A stretch of DNA of 64,000 bases from DASUBN01 sp036000105 (lineage in GTDB: Bacteria; Pseudomonadota; Gammaproteobacteria; Natronospirales; REEB76). Below the pieces are notes generated by a model. The model had not been told where the DNA came from, searched no databases, and saw only the letters and a program-made list of their open reading frames with translations. The translations under genes and the position numbers were made by a program. The stretch lies in contig DASYGE010000012.1 of NCBI GenBank assembly GCA_036000105.1, forward strand, positions 789,798 through 853,797, read 5' to 3'. Positions 35,013-45,100 of the stretch are shown piece by piece. Position 1 is the stretch's first letter. Each line of letters opens with the position of its first letter.

Positions 35013-35521
35013 TCCTGGCACCCGCCTCGCGCAAGTTGGCACTCACGGTCCATGTCGCCACCTCGGTGGCCTGGCTTGGGGCGGTGGCCTGCTTCCTGGC
35101 TCTTGCCATCGCCGGCGTGGTCAGCCGCGACCCGCAGGCGGTGCGGGCCGCTTATCTCGCCATGGATCTGATCACGCTTTTCGTCATCGTCCCTCTGGCT
35201 TTCGCCTCGCTGTTGAGCGGGCTGGTCTGTTCCTTGGGGACCACCTGGGGATTGTTCCGCTACTACTGGGTCCTGTTGAAGCTCCTCATCACTCCTCTCG
35301 CCACCATCGTCTTGTTGATGCACACGCAGCCGATCGGGTTCTTGGCGGATGCCGCGACGAAGACGGCGATGTTCGGTGCCGGGCTCTACGGGATGCAAGT
35401 GCTGATGGTGGTGGTCTCAGCCGGCGCAGTGCTGGTGTTGCTCCTGCTGACGCTGCTGGCGGTGTATAAACCGAAGGGCATGACCCGCTACGGCTGGCGC
35501 AAGCAGGCATCCACGCCCTAG
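35009..35521 (+). CDS. four-helix integral membrane protein
   Basis: 170 residues from a GTG that overlaps the upstream TGA (GTGA). About four membrane helices (near 10-32, 45-68, 78-98 and 125-150). The first helix starts LALTVHVATSVAWLGAVACFLALAIAGV, a pattern seen in DUF2269-like and heme-transport-like membrane proteins. An open frame extends further upstream but overlaps the 52-residue gene in another frame. It completes a probable sigma-118aa-52aa-170aa operon. Confidence 0.8.
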   Translation: MILAPASRKLALTVHVATSVAWLGAVACFLALAIAGVVSRDPQAVRAAYLAMDLITLFVIVPLAFASLLSGLVCSLGTTWGLFRYYWVLLKLLITPLATIVLLMHTQPIGFLADAATKTAMFGAGLYGMQVLMVVVSAGAVLVLLLLTLLAVYKPKGMTRYGWRKQASTP

Positions 35522-35622
35522 GAAAAATCGGGACGCGCGGGATACCCCATCCAGGTTGTCCCCTGCGCAACCAACCCGTACAGTGAGTCCCCATGGCGCG
35601 ACCGCGCCGATGAGGGATCTAC

Positions 35623-36243
35623 ATGAGACGCAGCGATCTATTCCTGTCCGGTCCCTTGGGCACCGTCATCTTCTTCCTGGGCGTGCCGCTGCTCGCGCTG
35701 ATGGTCCCCGGCTACAGCCACGTCCGGCAGACCGTGAGCGAGATCGGCGCCATGGATTCGCCGGGCAGGTTCCCCTTCACCTTCATGCTGGCGGCGATCT
35801 CCCTCTGCATGTTCGTGTTCGCCTTCGCCATCCGGGATGCCGCGTCCAAGGCGGGGCGCAACCAGATCGTCGCTTACCTCGTGGCCTGCATGGGCATCTC
35901 CGGCCTGGGAGTGGGGATATTCTCCACGCCCCATCCGCTGCATAACGTCTTCGGCATGTCCGAGATCGTCGGTTACCAGGCGCCCCTGGCGCTCGCCCTT
36001 GCATGGAAGGGCGACCCGAAGGCGAAGAACCTCGTCATCTGGTCATGGGTGTTGTTCGCGGCGCTCTGGCTATCCATGCTCCTCAATATGAGTCCGCTGC
36101 TCTCGCACGATTGGCTCTGGCCGCGGTTGAAGCCCGTGAACGGCCTCGTGCAGCGCTCGCTGTTCCTCGCCTGGTTCGTTTGGTGCGCCATCGCCGGCAT
36201 CCTCATGTGGCGGCGCTACAGTGAGAACCCGGCCTCCCGTTAG
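35623..36243 (+). CDS. DUF998 family membrane protein
   Basis: 206 residues, about six membrane helices. It has the DUF998 start (GPLGTVIFFLGVPLLALMVPGYSHVRQTVSEIGA) and the FPFTFMLAAISLCMFVFAFAIRD second segment. Function is unknown. Its last 4 bp overlap the end of the convergent hydrolase gene. The 101-bp gap before it contains no clear promoter but two small inverted repeats. Confidence 0.88.
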   Translation: MRRSDLFLSGPLGTVIFFLGVPLLALMVPGYSHVRQTVSEIGAMDSPGRFPFTFMLAAISLCMFVFAFAIRDAASKAGRNQIVAYLVACMGISGLGVGIFSTPHPLHNVFGMSEIVGYQAPLALALAWKGDPKAKNLVIWSWVLFAALWLSMLLNMSPLLSHDWLWPRLKPVNGLVQRSLFLAWFVWCAIAGILMWRRYSENPASR

Positions 36244-37370
36244 GGCGTAACGTTGTAAGGCGCCACATCGCCCGCCGCTATGGCCAGGGGCAGGGCGTCC
36301 TGCACCAGATGCACCAGCACGCGACCCGGCTCCTCGGCGTACATCATGTGGGCCGAGTTCTCGAACCAGACCCAGTGCTTGCTGGGCGCGCTCAGCCGGT
36401 CGAACCACTGCTGCACCGGTTCCGTGGGGGTCGTATAGTCGTAGCGCCCCGCGAAGATGATCAGCCCGCAGTCGAGTTTCGTCAGCTTGTCGAAATCCAC
36501 CGTCGCCAACTCCGGCAGGAGCTTAGGCAGCGAGAAACCACTGCCGGCGTCGATGGCCTTGAAGTCCGCGTCGGAATAATCCGGTGAGATCTTCTCGGCG
36601 TTCTCCCAGTAGTCATAGCTCTGGCGGCCGTGGCTCAAGCCGCCGTAATACACGGACCACTTCCGTTCCGTGCCGATCTTATCGAAGGGCAGGGTACCGT
36701 CCGGATTCGGGTACGGTGCGATGGCGGTGAGTTCCTTCACGGCTTCGGCGTTGCCGGCTTTCTTCGCCTCACCCAGCACCCAGGCGTAGCCCACCTTCTC
36801 GCCCGCCTGCATGTTGATGATCTGGCCGACGCCGATGTAGGCATAGAGCCACTCGGGGTGCCGTTCCGCGAGCGTGAGGCCGACCACGGTGCCCCAGGAA
36901 TGGCCCATCACGAAGATCTTCTGCTTGCCGTAGGTGCTGCGCAGATAGGCGGTGAGTTCCGCCGCATCTTTCACAAACCGATCCAGATGCATGGTGGGTG
37001 CGACCTTGGCCGGATCGTTCAGCAGATAGGTCTTGCCGGCGCCCCGCTGGTCCCATTCCACCACCGTGAAGTAGTCGGTCCAGGGCGCTTCGAAGAGGTA
37101 GCGGGTAGGCAGTTCCGGCGCCGCGGGCCCGCCGTGGATCACCAGCAGGATCGGGTTGCGCCGGTCGCGCCCGCGCACCGTGATCCACTGCTGGATGCCG
37201 CCGATCGAGACCGCCTTCGCCTCGTCTATGCCATTCGAGGCGACTACTTTGCCTACGTCAGCGAGGATGGCGCGGGTATCCGGCGCTGTGCCCGCATGCG
37301 CCGGAGAGATCGCGCACACGCCGAGTGCCAATATACCGGTGAAGGCCTGCACGGGAAGTCTCATGGTCAC
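36240..37370 (-). CDS. exported alpha/beta hydrolase, prolyl aminopeptidase-like
   Basis: 376 residues with a signal peptide (cleavage near AHA-GTA, about 26). The S33/proline iminopeptidase-like fold shows HGGPAAPELPTRY (oxyanion), GHSWGTVVGL (Ser), GRYDYTTPTEPV (Asp) and NSAHMMYAEEPG (His). It probably hydrolyses a small peptide or ester in the periplasm. The start is ATG 37370 (MTMRLPVQAF). It stands alone, and 37371-37512 up to the histidine-kinase gene shows no gene. Confidence 0.9.
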   Translation of the reverse strand: MTMRLPVQAFTGILALGVCAISPAHAGTAPDTRAILADVGKVVASNGIDEAKAVSIGGIQQWITVRGRDRRNPILLVIHGGPAAPELPTRYLFEAPWTDYFTVVEWDQRGAGKTYLLNDPAKVAPTMHLDRFVKDAAELTAYLRSTYGKQKIFVMGHSWGTVVGLTLAERHPEWLYAYIGVGQIINMQAGEKVGYAWVLGEAKKAGNAEAVKELTAIAPYPNPDGTLPFDKIGTERKWSVYYGGLSHGRQSYDYWENAEKISPDYSDADFKAIDAGSGFSLPKLLPELATVDFDKLTKLDCGLIIFAGRYDYTTPTEPVQQWFDRLSAPSKHWVWFENSAHMMYAEEPGRVLVHLVQDALPLAIAAGDVAPYNVTP

Positions 37371-37512
37371 ACTCGTATCGATCGGGGGCGAAGTCTAGCA
37401 GAGGCGCTGCACCGGCGGCATGCCACGGAGCGCACGCAGAGCAGCGCTCTCAGGTGATGGAAGGGATTTCCTTTGTCCGAGCCTGGTGCATCGCCGCTGA
37501 CCCTCGATTCGT

Positions 37513-38916
37513 CTATCGGACCAGGCGCAGCGTGACCTTCAATCCCGGCCGATTGTCATCCAGCACGAGTGTTGCGCCGTGATGTTCCGCGACCGCGGCC
37601 ACCAGGCTCAAGCCCAGACCATTCCCCGGCTGGCTGCGGCTCGCATCCAGGCGTACGAAGCGTTCCAGCACCCGCCCGCGCATCTCCTCCGGGATGCCGG
37701 GGCCACTGTCCGTCACGTTGATCTCCGCGTGCCCCGTGTCCTGCATGAGGCTCAAGGAGACACGCCCGCCGGGCGGGGTGTATTTGATGGCGTTGTCCAG
37801 CAGGTTGCTCACCGCCTGGGCCAGCAGTTGACGGTTGCCGGACAGCTGCACGCCATCCGCCAGTCGGGTGGTGAACGTCAGGTGTTTCTCTTCAGCCACG
37901 GCGCCGTACAATTCCGCCACGTCGCGGCACAGGGTCGTGAGGTCGAGGGCCTGCCAGGCATCGCGCGTGCGGGCCTCGATCTCCGCGATGCTCAATATGC
38001 CGTTGAGGGTGGCCACGAGCCGGTCGGTCTCCTCGATGGCTTTCTGCAGTACCTCGCGTTCGGTGGGATTGGATTGGCGGGCGATGGTCTCCAGCCGCGT
38101 CCGCAGGCGCCCGAGCGGGCTGCGCAGGTCATGGGCCACGTTCTCGGTGACTTCGCGGGTGCGATTCATGGACTGCTCGATGCGTTCCAGCATGGCATTG
38201 AGCTTCTGTGCCAGGGCATCGAACTCGTCCCGCCCGCCTTCCTCGGGGATGCGTCGTGTAAGGTCCCCCGCCATGATGCTGTCGGCGGCGAGCGTCACCT
38301 GTTCCAGTCGGCGTACCACGCTGCGGCCCATGAACGCGCCGCCGGCGAAACCCGCCAGCAATGTCAGCAGTACGGCACCGAAGGTGATGCTGAGGAGCGT
38401 GCCGCGCAGTTCGTCGGTCTCGTTCAGGGCCTGACCCACCAGAAGCCGGTAACCGCCGGGCAGGATCACGGCGTGGATACGCACCCGCACCCGGGGGCCA
38501 TCCTGATCCAGCCCGGGTTGATCGACAGGCAAGGCCACCACGAGGGTCGCCCACATGTCGGGCGCGAGCGGCAGCTGGTGCGGCCAGGCGGCGAGAGTGC
38601 CGGTGAGTAGCTCCGCCTGGGGATCCGTCAGCAGGTACTGGCGCGGGCCGGTATCGCCCGTGTCGCTGGCGGCGAGGCTAGGCAGGGTGCTGCGCGCCGC
38701 CACCGCTTCACGCAATCCGGCGATGCCTTTGAGGTCGTAGAGCCGGGTGAGCGCAGACATCTCGGCGCGCAGGCCCGCGTCTATCTGCGCATCGAGTTTA
38801 GCGGTGGTGACCCAGTAGAGTGCCGCGAGGCAGGCCGCGCTCAACAGGCAGCAGAACGCCGCATAACGCATGGCCAGGCGGAACGCGGTGGTCTGGGAGA
38901 GCCTAATCCGGTTCAC
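37513..38916 (-). CDS. sensor histidine kinase
   Basis: 467 residues from a GTG. TM1 lies at about 17-37, a periplasmic sensor at 38-171, TM2 at 172-196, HAMP at 196-250, a HisKA H-box with H262 (NVAHDLRSPLGRLR), then an HATPase domain with NLLDNAIKYTP (N-box), DSGPGIPEE (G1) and GNGLGLSLV (G2). It lies downstream of and overlaps the response-regulator gene by 14 bp. The pair is divergent from the RND efflux operon, so it probably senses an envelope-active compound or metal and controls that pump. Confidence 0.95.
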   Translation of the reverse strand: MNRIRLSQTTAFRLAMRYAAFCCLLSAACLAALYWVTTAKLDAQIDAGLRAEMSALTRLYDLKGIAGLREAVAARSTLPSLAASDTGDTGPRQYLLTDPQAELLTGTLAAWPHQLPLAPDMWATLVVALPVDQPGLDQDGPRVRVRIHAVILPGGYRLLVGQALNETDELRGTLLSITFGAVLLTLLAGFAGGAFMGRSVVRRLEQVTLAADSIMAGDLTRRIPEEGGRDEFDALAQKLNAMLERIEQSMNRTREVTENVAHDLRSPLGRLRTRLETIARQSNPTEREVLQKAIEETDRLVATLNGILSIAEIEARTRDAWQALDLTTLCRDVAELYGAVAEEKHLTFTTRLADGVQLSGNRQLLAQAVSNLLDNAIKYTPPGGRVSLSLMQDTGHAEINVTDSGPGIPEEMRGRVLERFVRLDASRSQPGNGLGLSLVAAVAEHHGATLVLDDNRPGLKVTLRLVR

Positions 38917-39580
38917 GCAGGCAATACCCCGTTCCCCGCACCGTGTGCAGCAGCGGTGTGCGTGCGTCGCCGTCTATGCGGGCGCGCAGGCGGCTCATAT
39001 GCACGTCCACCACGTTGGTCTGCGGGTCGAAATCGTAGCCCCATACTTCCTTGAGCAGCATGGCGCGGGTCACTACCTGGCCTGCGTGCAGCATCAGGCA
39101 TTCCAGCAGGCGGAACTCGCGCGCCTGCAGCGGGACCGCTTCGCCGCCGCGGCGCACCTCCCGCTTGAGCCGGTCGATCTCCAGGTCCGCCACGCTGAGC
39201 CGGGTAACCGACGGCTGCGCTTCGCGCCGGCGCACGATGGCCTGCAGCCGTGCCAGGAGCTCGGTGAACGCGAAGGGCTTCGCCAGGTAATCGTCGCCGC
39301 CGCCTTCGAGTCCCGTGACACGCTCGTCCACCTGCCCGAGGGCGCTCAGGAACAGCGCCGGCACGTCCCTGCCTTCCGCGCGCAGGGTGCGCACCAGGGA
39401 GAGACCATCCATGCCGGGCAGCATGCGGTCCACGATGAGGGCGTCGTAGTCCCCATCGCGGGCGCACTGCAACCCGGCGACGCCGTCAGCCGCGTGCTCC
39501 GCCTTGTGCCCGCTGTCTTCCAGGGCAGACACCAGTTGCGTGGCGGTGTCGGCGTCGTCTTCGATGATGAGTACGCGCAT
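38903..39580 (-). CDS. OmpR/PhoB-family response regulator
   Basis: 225 residues. The receiver domain has acidic E7-D8-D9, phospho-acceptor D51 (IVDRMLPGMDG) and Lys in YLAKPFAF. The C-terminal winged helix (about 130-222) has PLQAREFRLLECLMLHAGQVVTR and NVVDVHMSRLRARID. It would bind direct repeats in the divergent promoter region; TTAA repeats 10 bp apart at 39627-39640 are a candidate. It forms a two-gene operon with the kinase. Confidence 0.95.
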   Translation of the reverse strand: MRVLIIEDDADTATQLVSALEDSGHKAEHAADGVAGLQCARDGDYDALIVDRMLPGMDGLSLVRTLRAEGRDVPALFLSALGQVDERVTGLEGGGDDYLAKPFAFTELLARLQAIVRRREAQPSVTRLSVADLEIDRLKREVRRGGEAVPLQAREFRLLECLMLHAGQVVTRAMLLKEVWGYDFDPQTNVVDVHMSRLRARIDGDARTPLLHTVRGTGYCLREPD

Positions 39581-39601
39581 CGGCAGAGCATATGCCAGCG
39601 G

Positions 39602-39640
39602 CCCCGGCTGCTCCAGCCGGGGAACATTAAGAATATTTAA
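39602..39640. promoter_or_regulatory. divergent control region of two-component and efflux operons
   Basis: A perfect 8-bp GC hairpin (39602-39609 with 39615-39622) is followed by CATTAAGAATATTTAATC. There, two TTAA half-sites lie 10 bp apart (39627 and 39637), the spacing used by OmpR-family regulators. Confidence 0.45.
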
Positions 39641-39721
39641 TCCCCTCCTTCAGCCGGTCTTCCGCAGGGGGGACATAAAATTCGTGCCTGGCCCACGAGG
39701 GCTTCCCCGCGGCTGCAACGC

Positions 39722-41104
39722 ATGTCCGATCGATGCTCATCCCGGCTTATCGCCGTAGCGCTCAGCGCTGCGCTGCTCGCCGGCTGCGCCGCGTACAGCG
39801 CGCGGCCGCTGCCCGACAAGGCGGACCTCGTGACGGCGTTGCCACCCATCAAGGTCGACGTGCAGTCGCTGCATCTCCCGGGATTGAAACCCCATGTCTA
39901 TGATCCCACCCAAGGGCTCGACATGACCGACGCGGCGATCCTGGCCGTGGTGAACAATCCCGGTCTGCGCACCGCGCGCAGCGAAGCACATGCCGCGCGG
40001 GTGCAGTCCTTCGCCGCCGGGCTCCTGCCGGGGCCGCAGTTGAGCGCCAGCCGTGACCGGCCTACGGACGCCACGCCCGGTCTCACCACCGGCAGGAGCT
40101 TGGGTCTCGGCTACGATCTCGGCCCCCTGTTCACCAGCGGCGCGGAACAGGCGTCGGCGGAAGCCCAGGCCCAGCAGGCGGATCTCGAGCTTCTGTGGGA
40201 TGAATGGCAGGTGGCGCAGGAGGCCCGCGTGACCTTCCTCCAGTGCCGCACCGAGCGCGGTGAACTCGCGCTGTTGAGCGACCTGAAGCAGGCTATGCAG
40301 TCGCGCTACGACGCCGAACGCGCCGCCATGAAAGCGGGGGACGTGGCCTTCGATTCCCTGAGCACCAATCTGGCCGCCTTGCAGGACGTGCAATCCCGAG
40401 CCGATGCCATGGCGCGGCAGGAGAACGACGATTGCGCCGCGCTCGACGGGATCCTGGGGCTCACGCCGGACGTGAAGCTCACGCTGCTCGCAGCGGATGC
40501 GCCGGAAGATATCCCGTCCTCGCGCATAGACGCCGCCCTCGCGGAGCTACCCAAGCGCCGCCCCGATCTCGTGGCCCTGCGATACGGTTATGCCGCCCAG
40601 GACGAGGAAGTGCGCCGCGCAGTGCTGGCCCAGTTCCCCTCCATCGGTCTCGGCATCAACCGGGCCAACGACACCAGTAACGCGCATACCGTGGGCCTGA
40701 GCCTGAGCTTCAATTTCCCCTTCCTCTTCGGTGCTGCGAAGCAGGTGCATGCGGCCGCAGCGACCCGCGACGCCCTGTGGCAGGCCTATCAGCAGCGCCT
40801 GGACGAGGCCCAGGCGGAGGTGCGCCAGACCGCCGCGGATCTCGCACTCATGCAGGCGGAGCTGGACAAGCTGCAGGCGAGCGCCGGCGATGCGGAGCAG
40901 ATGACCGCGGCGGCGACGGCTGCCTATGGCCGCGGCGATCTCACCGCGCCCGCTTATTACGACCTCAGCATCGCGGCCTTGAACCGCCGCCTCGAACGCG
41001 CGGACTTGGAGGCGGAGGTGCAGCAGTTCCACCTGGCCCTGGAGACGCTCCTCGGCCTGCCGCCTGAGGATCTGAAGCATCCGATAGAAGAGACACAGCC
41101 ATGA
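39722..41104 (+). CDS. outer-membrane efflux lipoprotein (TolC/OprM family)
   Basis: 460 residues. A lipoprotein signal peptide with lipobox LLAGC (Cys 21) precedes a TolC-fold alpha-helical barrel, with long Ala/Gln/Glu-rich coiled-coil segments such as EAQAQQADLELLWDEWQVAQEARV and LDEAQAEVRQTAADLALMQAEL. It provides the outer-membrane channel. First gene of a three-gene operon: its TGA overlaps the ATG of the adaptor gene. The likely inducer is the divergent two-component system. Confidence 0.92.
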   Translation: MSDRCSSRLIAVALSAALLAGCAAYSARPLPDKADLVTALPPIKVDVQSLHLPGLKPHVYDPTQGLDMTDAAILAVVNNPGLRTARSEAHAARVQSFAAGLLPGPQLSASRDRPTDATPGLTTGRSLGLGYDLGPLFTSGAEQASAEAQAQQADLELLWDEWQVAQEARVTFLQCRTERGELALLSDLKQAMQSRYDAERAAMKAGDVAFDSLSTNLAALQDVQSRADAMARQENDDCAALDGILGLTPDVKLTLLAADAPEDIPSSRIDAALAELPKRRPDLVALRYGYAAQDEEVRRAVLAQFPSIGLGINRANDTSNAHTVGLSLSFNFPFLFGAAKQVHAAAATRDALWQAYQQRLDEAQAEVRQTAADLALMQAELDKLQASAGDAEQMTAAATAAYGRGDLTAPAYYDLSIAALNRRLERADLEAEVQQFHLALETLLGLPPEDLKHPIEETQP

Positions 41105-42165
41105 AACGTATCGCCTGGATCATCTCTCTCGCAACGGCGGCGGCCCTGTTCGCGGCACTCGCGGCGCGCGCCGATGACGAGGCGGCGCCAGACGCCGCCG
41201 TGCACGCCACCGCGCTGGTGCAGACCGCCGTGGCGGCGGTACGCGAGGTGTCCCTGACGCTGTCGGCTTACGGCAGCGTGACGCCGGGACCCCAGGGTAT
41301 GCGCAACGTGGTGGCCGCCCACGCGGGAGAAGTGACCGCCGTCGAGGTACTGCCCGGTGCCGTGGTGAAGCAGGGCGCACCGCTCCTGACGCTCGCGGCG
41401 GCGCCCGAGACCGCGGCCGCCTATACACAAGCGAAGTCGGAGGCGGATTTTGCCCGTACCGCACTTGAGCGCACCCGTGGGCTCTTCCAGGAACACCTCG
41501 CCACCAATACGCAGCTCGCGGACGCTGAGCGTGCCTCGTCAGAGGCGGCGGCCAACCTGACCGCAGCCGAGAAACTCGGCGGCGGTCAGGCGGAGAGCGT
41601 GCTGCGCGCGCCCGCCGACGGCGTGGTGGGTCCCATCGCTGTGCATACCGGCGACCGAGTGGCGGCGAACGCGCCGCTGCTGGCCTTCTCCGGCACAGCC
41701 GCGCCCTATGTGCAGCTCGGCATCGACCCGGAGGATGCCGCCAAGGCGCGGCCCGGCATGCCGGTGGTGATTACGGCGGTGTTCGATCCCGCCCTCACCC
41801 TGAGTACCCGGGTGCAGCAAGTGGGCGGCCAGGTGGACGAGCAGAGCGGCCTGGTGCTGGTGATGGCGCCGCTCACGGGCAAGGGCGCGGAGAGGTTCAT
41901 GCCGGGTTCGGCCGTTACCGGCGAGATCGTGCTCAAGCGCGCGGAATCGGTGGCGGTGCCGCGTTCGGCGGTGCTGCACGACGACCAGGGCGATTACGTC
42001 TTCATCGTCAAGGACGGCGTGGCCCACCGGGCCGACATCCAGGCCGGCATCGACGACGGCAGCTGGATCGCGGTGGACAAGGGCGTGCAGGCCGGCGACC
42101 GGGTGGTGACCCTCGGCAACTACGAGCTCCAGGACGGCATGGCCGTGAGGGAGCCGAAGGCGTGA
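41101..42165 (+). CDS. RND efflux periplasmic adaptor (MFP)
   Basis: 354 residues with a signal peptide (cleavage near ARA-DDE, about 23). The lipoyl/barrel-sandwich halves (AHAGEVTAVEVLPGAVVKQGAPLLTL and APADGVVGPIAVHTGDRV) surround a short helical hairpin. A beta-barrel and a membrane-proximal domain (VPRSAVLHDDQGDYVFIVKDGVA) follow. It bridges the OMF and the pump. Stops and starts overlap on both sides. Confidence 0.93.
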   Translation: MKRIAWIISLATAAALFAALAARADDEAAPDAAVHATALVQTAVAAVREVSLTLSAYGSVTPGPQGMRNVVAAHAGEVTAVEVLPGAVVKQGAPLLTLAAAPETAAAYTQAKSEADFARTALERTRGLFQEHLATNTQLADAERASSEAAANLTAAEKLGGGQAESVLRAPADGVVGPIAVHTGDRVAANAPLLAFSGTAAPYVQLGIDPEDAAKARPGMPVVITAVFDPALTLSTRVQQVGGQVDEQSGLVLVMAPLTGKGAERFMPGSAVTGEIVLKRAESVAVPRSAVLHDDQGDYVFIVKDGVAHRADIQAGIDDGSWIAVDKGVQAGDRVVTLGNYELQDGMAVREPKA

Positions 42166-45100
42166 CAGCCGGATCGTTCCTGCAGCGACACCGTCGTTCC
42201 TTCCTGTTCCTCGCCGCGGTGCTCGCCCTGGGCGGGGCGGCGAGCGCCTTCCTGCTGCCCGTGGCGCTGTTCCCCAACGTGCAATTCCCGCGCATCCTGG
42301 TGGAGCTGGACGCGGGCGACCGCCCGGCGCAGCAGATGGAGCTCCTGGTGACGCGCCCGGTGGAGCAGGCGGTGCGCGACATCCCCGGCGTGCACACCGT
42401 GCGCTCCATCACCAGCCGCGGCAGCGCCGAGGTGTCCATACTGTTCGACTGGAACCTGGACATGATCCAGTCGATGCTGGAGGTGGAGGGCAAGGTCAGT
42501 CTGCTCTTGCCCGAGCTGCCTGCAGGCACGCACTTCAGCGTGGTGCGTCGCGACCCCTATTCCTTCCCGGTCATCGCCTACAGCCTGACCTCCGACAAGC
42601 AAAGCCTGGTGCAACTCTACGACCTGGCGCAATACCAGCTGGTGCCGGTCATCTCGCGGGTCACGGGGGTGGCGCGTGCCGAGGTGCAGGGCGGTCAACA
42701 GGCGGAATACCACGTGGACGTGGACCCGGCGAAGCTGCGCGCCATGCACCTGTCGCTGGCCGACGTGGCGAACGCGGTGTCGGCGGGCAACGTGCTGGAG
42801 GCCGTCGGCCGCCTGGAGGATCATTACAAGCTCTATCTCGTGGTCTCGGATACACGCCTCACCACCCTGGACGCGCTGCGCCACACGGTGCTCCGGAGCG
42901 GTCCGGGCGGACAGGTGACACTCGCCGATGTCGCCACGGTCGGTAGCTCGACGGTGCCGCAATGGATACGCATCACCGCCGATGGCCACGACGCGGTGCT
43001 GCTAAACGTGTTCCAGCAGCCCGGCGGTAACACCGTACAGATCGACAAGGACATCGACGCGGCGCTCAAGGCCTATGCCGCGAAGCTCCCTCCGGACGTG
43101 CACGTCGGCAAGTGGTACGACCAAGGAGGTTTGATCGTCTCCTCCGCCGACAGCGTGCGCGATGCCATCCTCATCGGCGTGCTGCTGGCCGCCGCCGTGC
43201 TGTTCTTCTTCCTGGGCGACCGCAAGATCACCCTGATCGCGGTCATCGTGGTGCCCATGGCGCTCGCCATCACCGTCATGCTCATGTACCTGCTGCACAT
43301 GAGCTTCAACATCATGAGCCTGGGCGGCATCGCCGCGGCGGTGGGCCTCGTCATCGACGATGTGGTGGTGATGAGCGAGCACATCGTGAGGCGCTTCCGC
43401 GAGCCCGGCGGCGGGGCGTACCACGAGCGGGTGCTCAGGGCGGCGGCGGAGTTCACCCGTCCGCTCATGGGCTCCTCCGCCTCCACCATCGTCATCTTCG
43501 TGCCGCTAGCCTTCCTCGGCGGCCTAACCGGCGCGTTCTTCCGCACCCTGTCGCTCACCATGGCGAGCACGCTCGTCATCTCCTTCCTGCTCTCCTGGCT
43601 GGTGGTGCCGCTGCTCGCGGACTGGCTGCTCACCGAACGCGACGTACGCGAGGAGCGCTTCGGCTGGCTGGCGCGCCACGCCAATGACGGTTACCGCTGG
43701 CTCATGCCGCGGCTGCTGAAACGCCCGGTGTGGCTGCTGGCGGGGCTCGTCCCGCTGCTGCTGATCGGTCTCATCGGCTGGCGCGAGGTGGGCTCGGGTT
43801 TCATGCCGGCCATGGACGAGGGCGGCTTCACACTGGATTACATCGCGCCCCCCGGCACTTCGCTCGCGGAGACCGACCGACTGCTGCGCCAGGTGGAAGG
43901 CATCCTGCGGGCGAATCCGTATGTGGCGAGCTACTCCCGGCGCACCGGCGCGCAGCTCGGCGGCGGCATCACCGAGGCGAACACCGGCGATTTCTTCGTG
44001 CGCCTGAAACCCTTCCCGCGCCCGGACAGCGAGACCGTGATGGATGAGGTGCGCGGCGCCATCGAACAGCAGGTGCCGGGCCTGCAGATCGACCTCTCGC
44101 AGCTCATGGAGGACATGATCGGCGACCTCACGGCGACCCCACAGCCCGTCGAGATCAAGCTCTTCGCCGACGACCCCGCCGAGCTCGGGAGCGTCGCGCC
44201 GCGGGTGGCGGACGCCATCGGCAAGGTGCCGGGCGTGGTAGACGTGTTCGACGGCGTGGTGCTGGCGGGTGATGCGCTGGACGTGCAGGTGGACCCGCGC
44301 AAGGCGGCCCTCGCGGGGGTGGATCCCGCGACCGTCACCCAGCAGCTACAGGGTTACGTCGAGGGAGTGGTGGCCACCCAGGTCCCCAAGAGCATCAAGT
44401 TCGTTGGCATACGCGTATGGGCGCCGGCGGCGCTGCGCGCACACACCGACCAGCTCGCGCGGCTGCCGATACGCGCGGCCGACGGCCGCGTGTTCCCGTT
44501 GGGGCGCATCGCGGACATCACGGCCGTCAGCGGCCAGCCGGAGATAGACCGGGAGGACCTGAAGCGCATGGTGTCGGTGACCGCGCGCATCAGCGGCCGC
44601 GACTTGGGTTCCACCATCGCGGACATCAAGAAGGTGCTGGCCCAGCCCGGCCTCGTGCCGGCGGCAGTGGACATGCAGCTCGGCGGCCTCTACCAGCAGC
44701 AGCAGATCGCGTTCCGCGGGCTGATGGCGGTGTTCGCCGGCGCAGTGGCGCTGGTGTTCGTGCTGCTGCTGTTCCTGTACGAGAGCTTCCGGGTCGCACT
44801 CGCCATCATGTCCGCGCCGCTGCTCGCCATCACCGCGGTGTTCGCCGGCCTGTGGATCACCGGCATCGAGCTCAACATCACCTCCATGATGGGCCTCACG
44901 ATGATCATCGGCATCGTCACCGAGGTGGCGATCTTCTATTTCTCGGAATACGTTGAACTCGATGCGGCGGGCGACCGCGACGCCGCGCTGGTGGAGGCGG
45001 GCATCAACCGCATGCGGCCCATCGCGCTCACCACCCTCACCACCGTGCTGGCGCTCCTGCCACTGGCGCTGGACATCGGCCAGGGCTCGGCCATGCAGCA

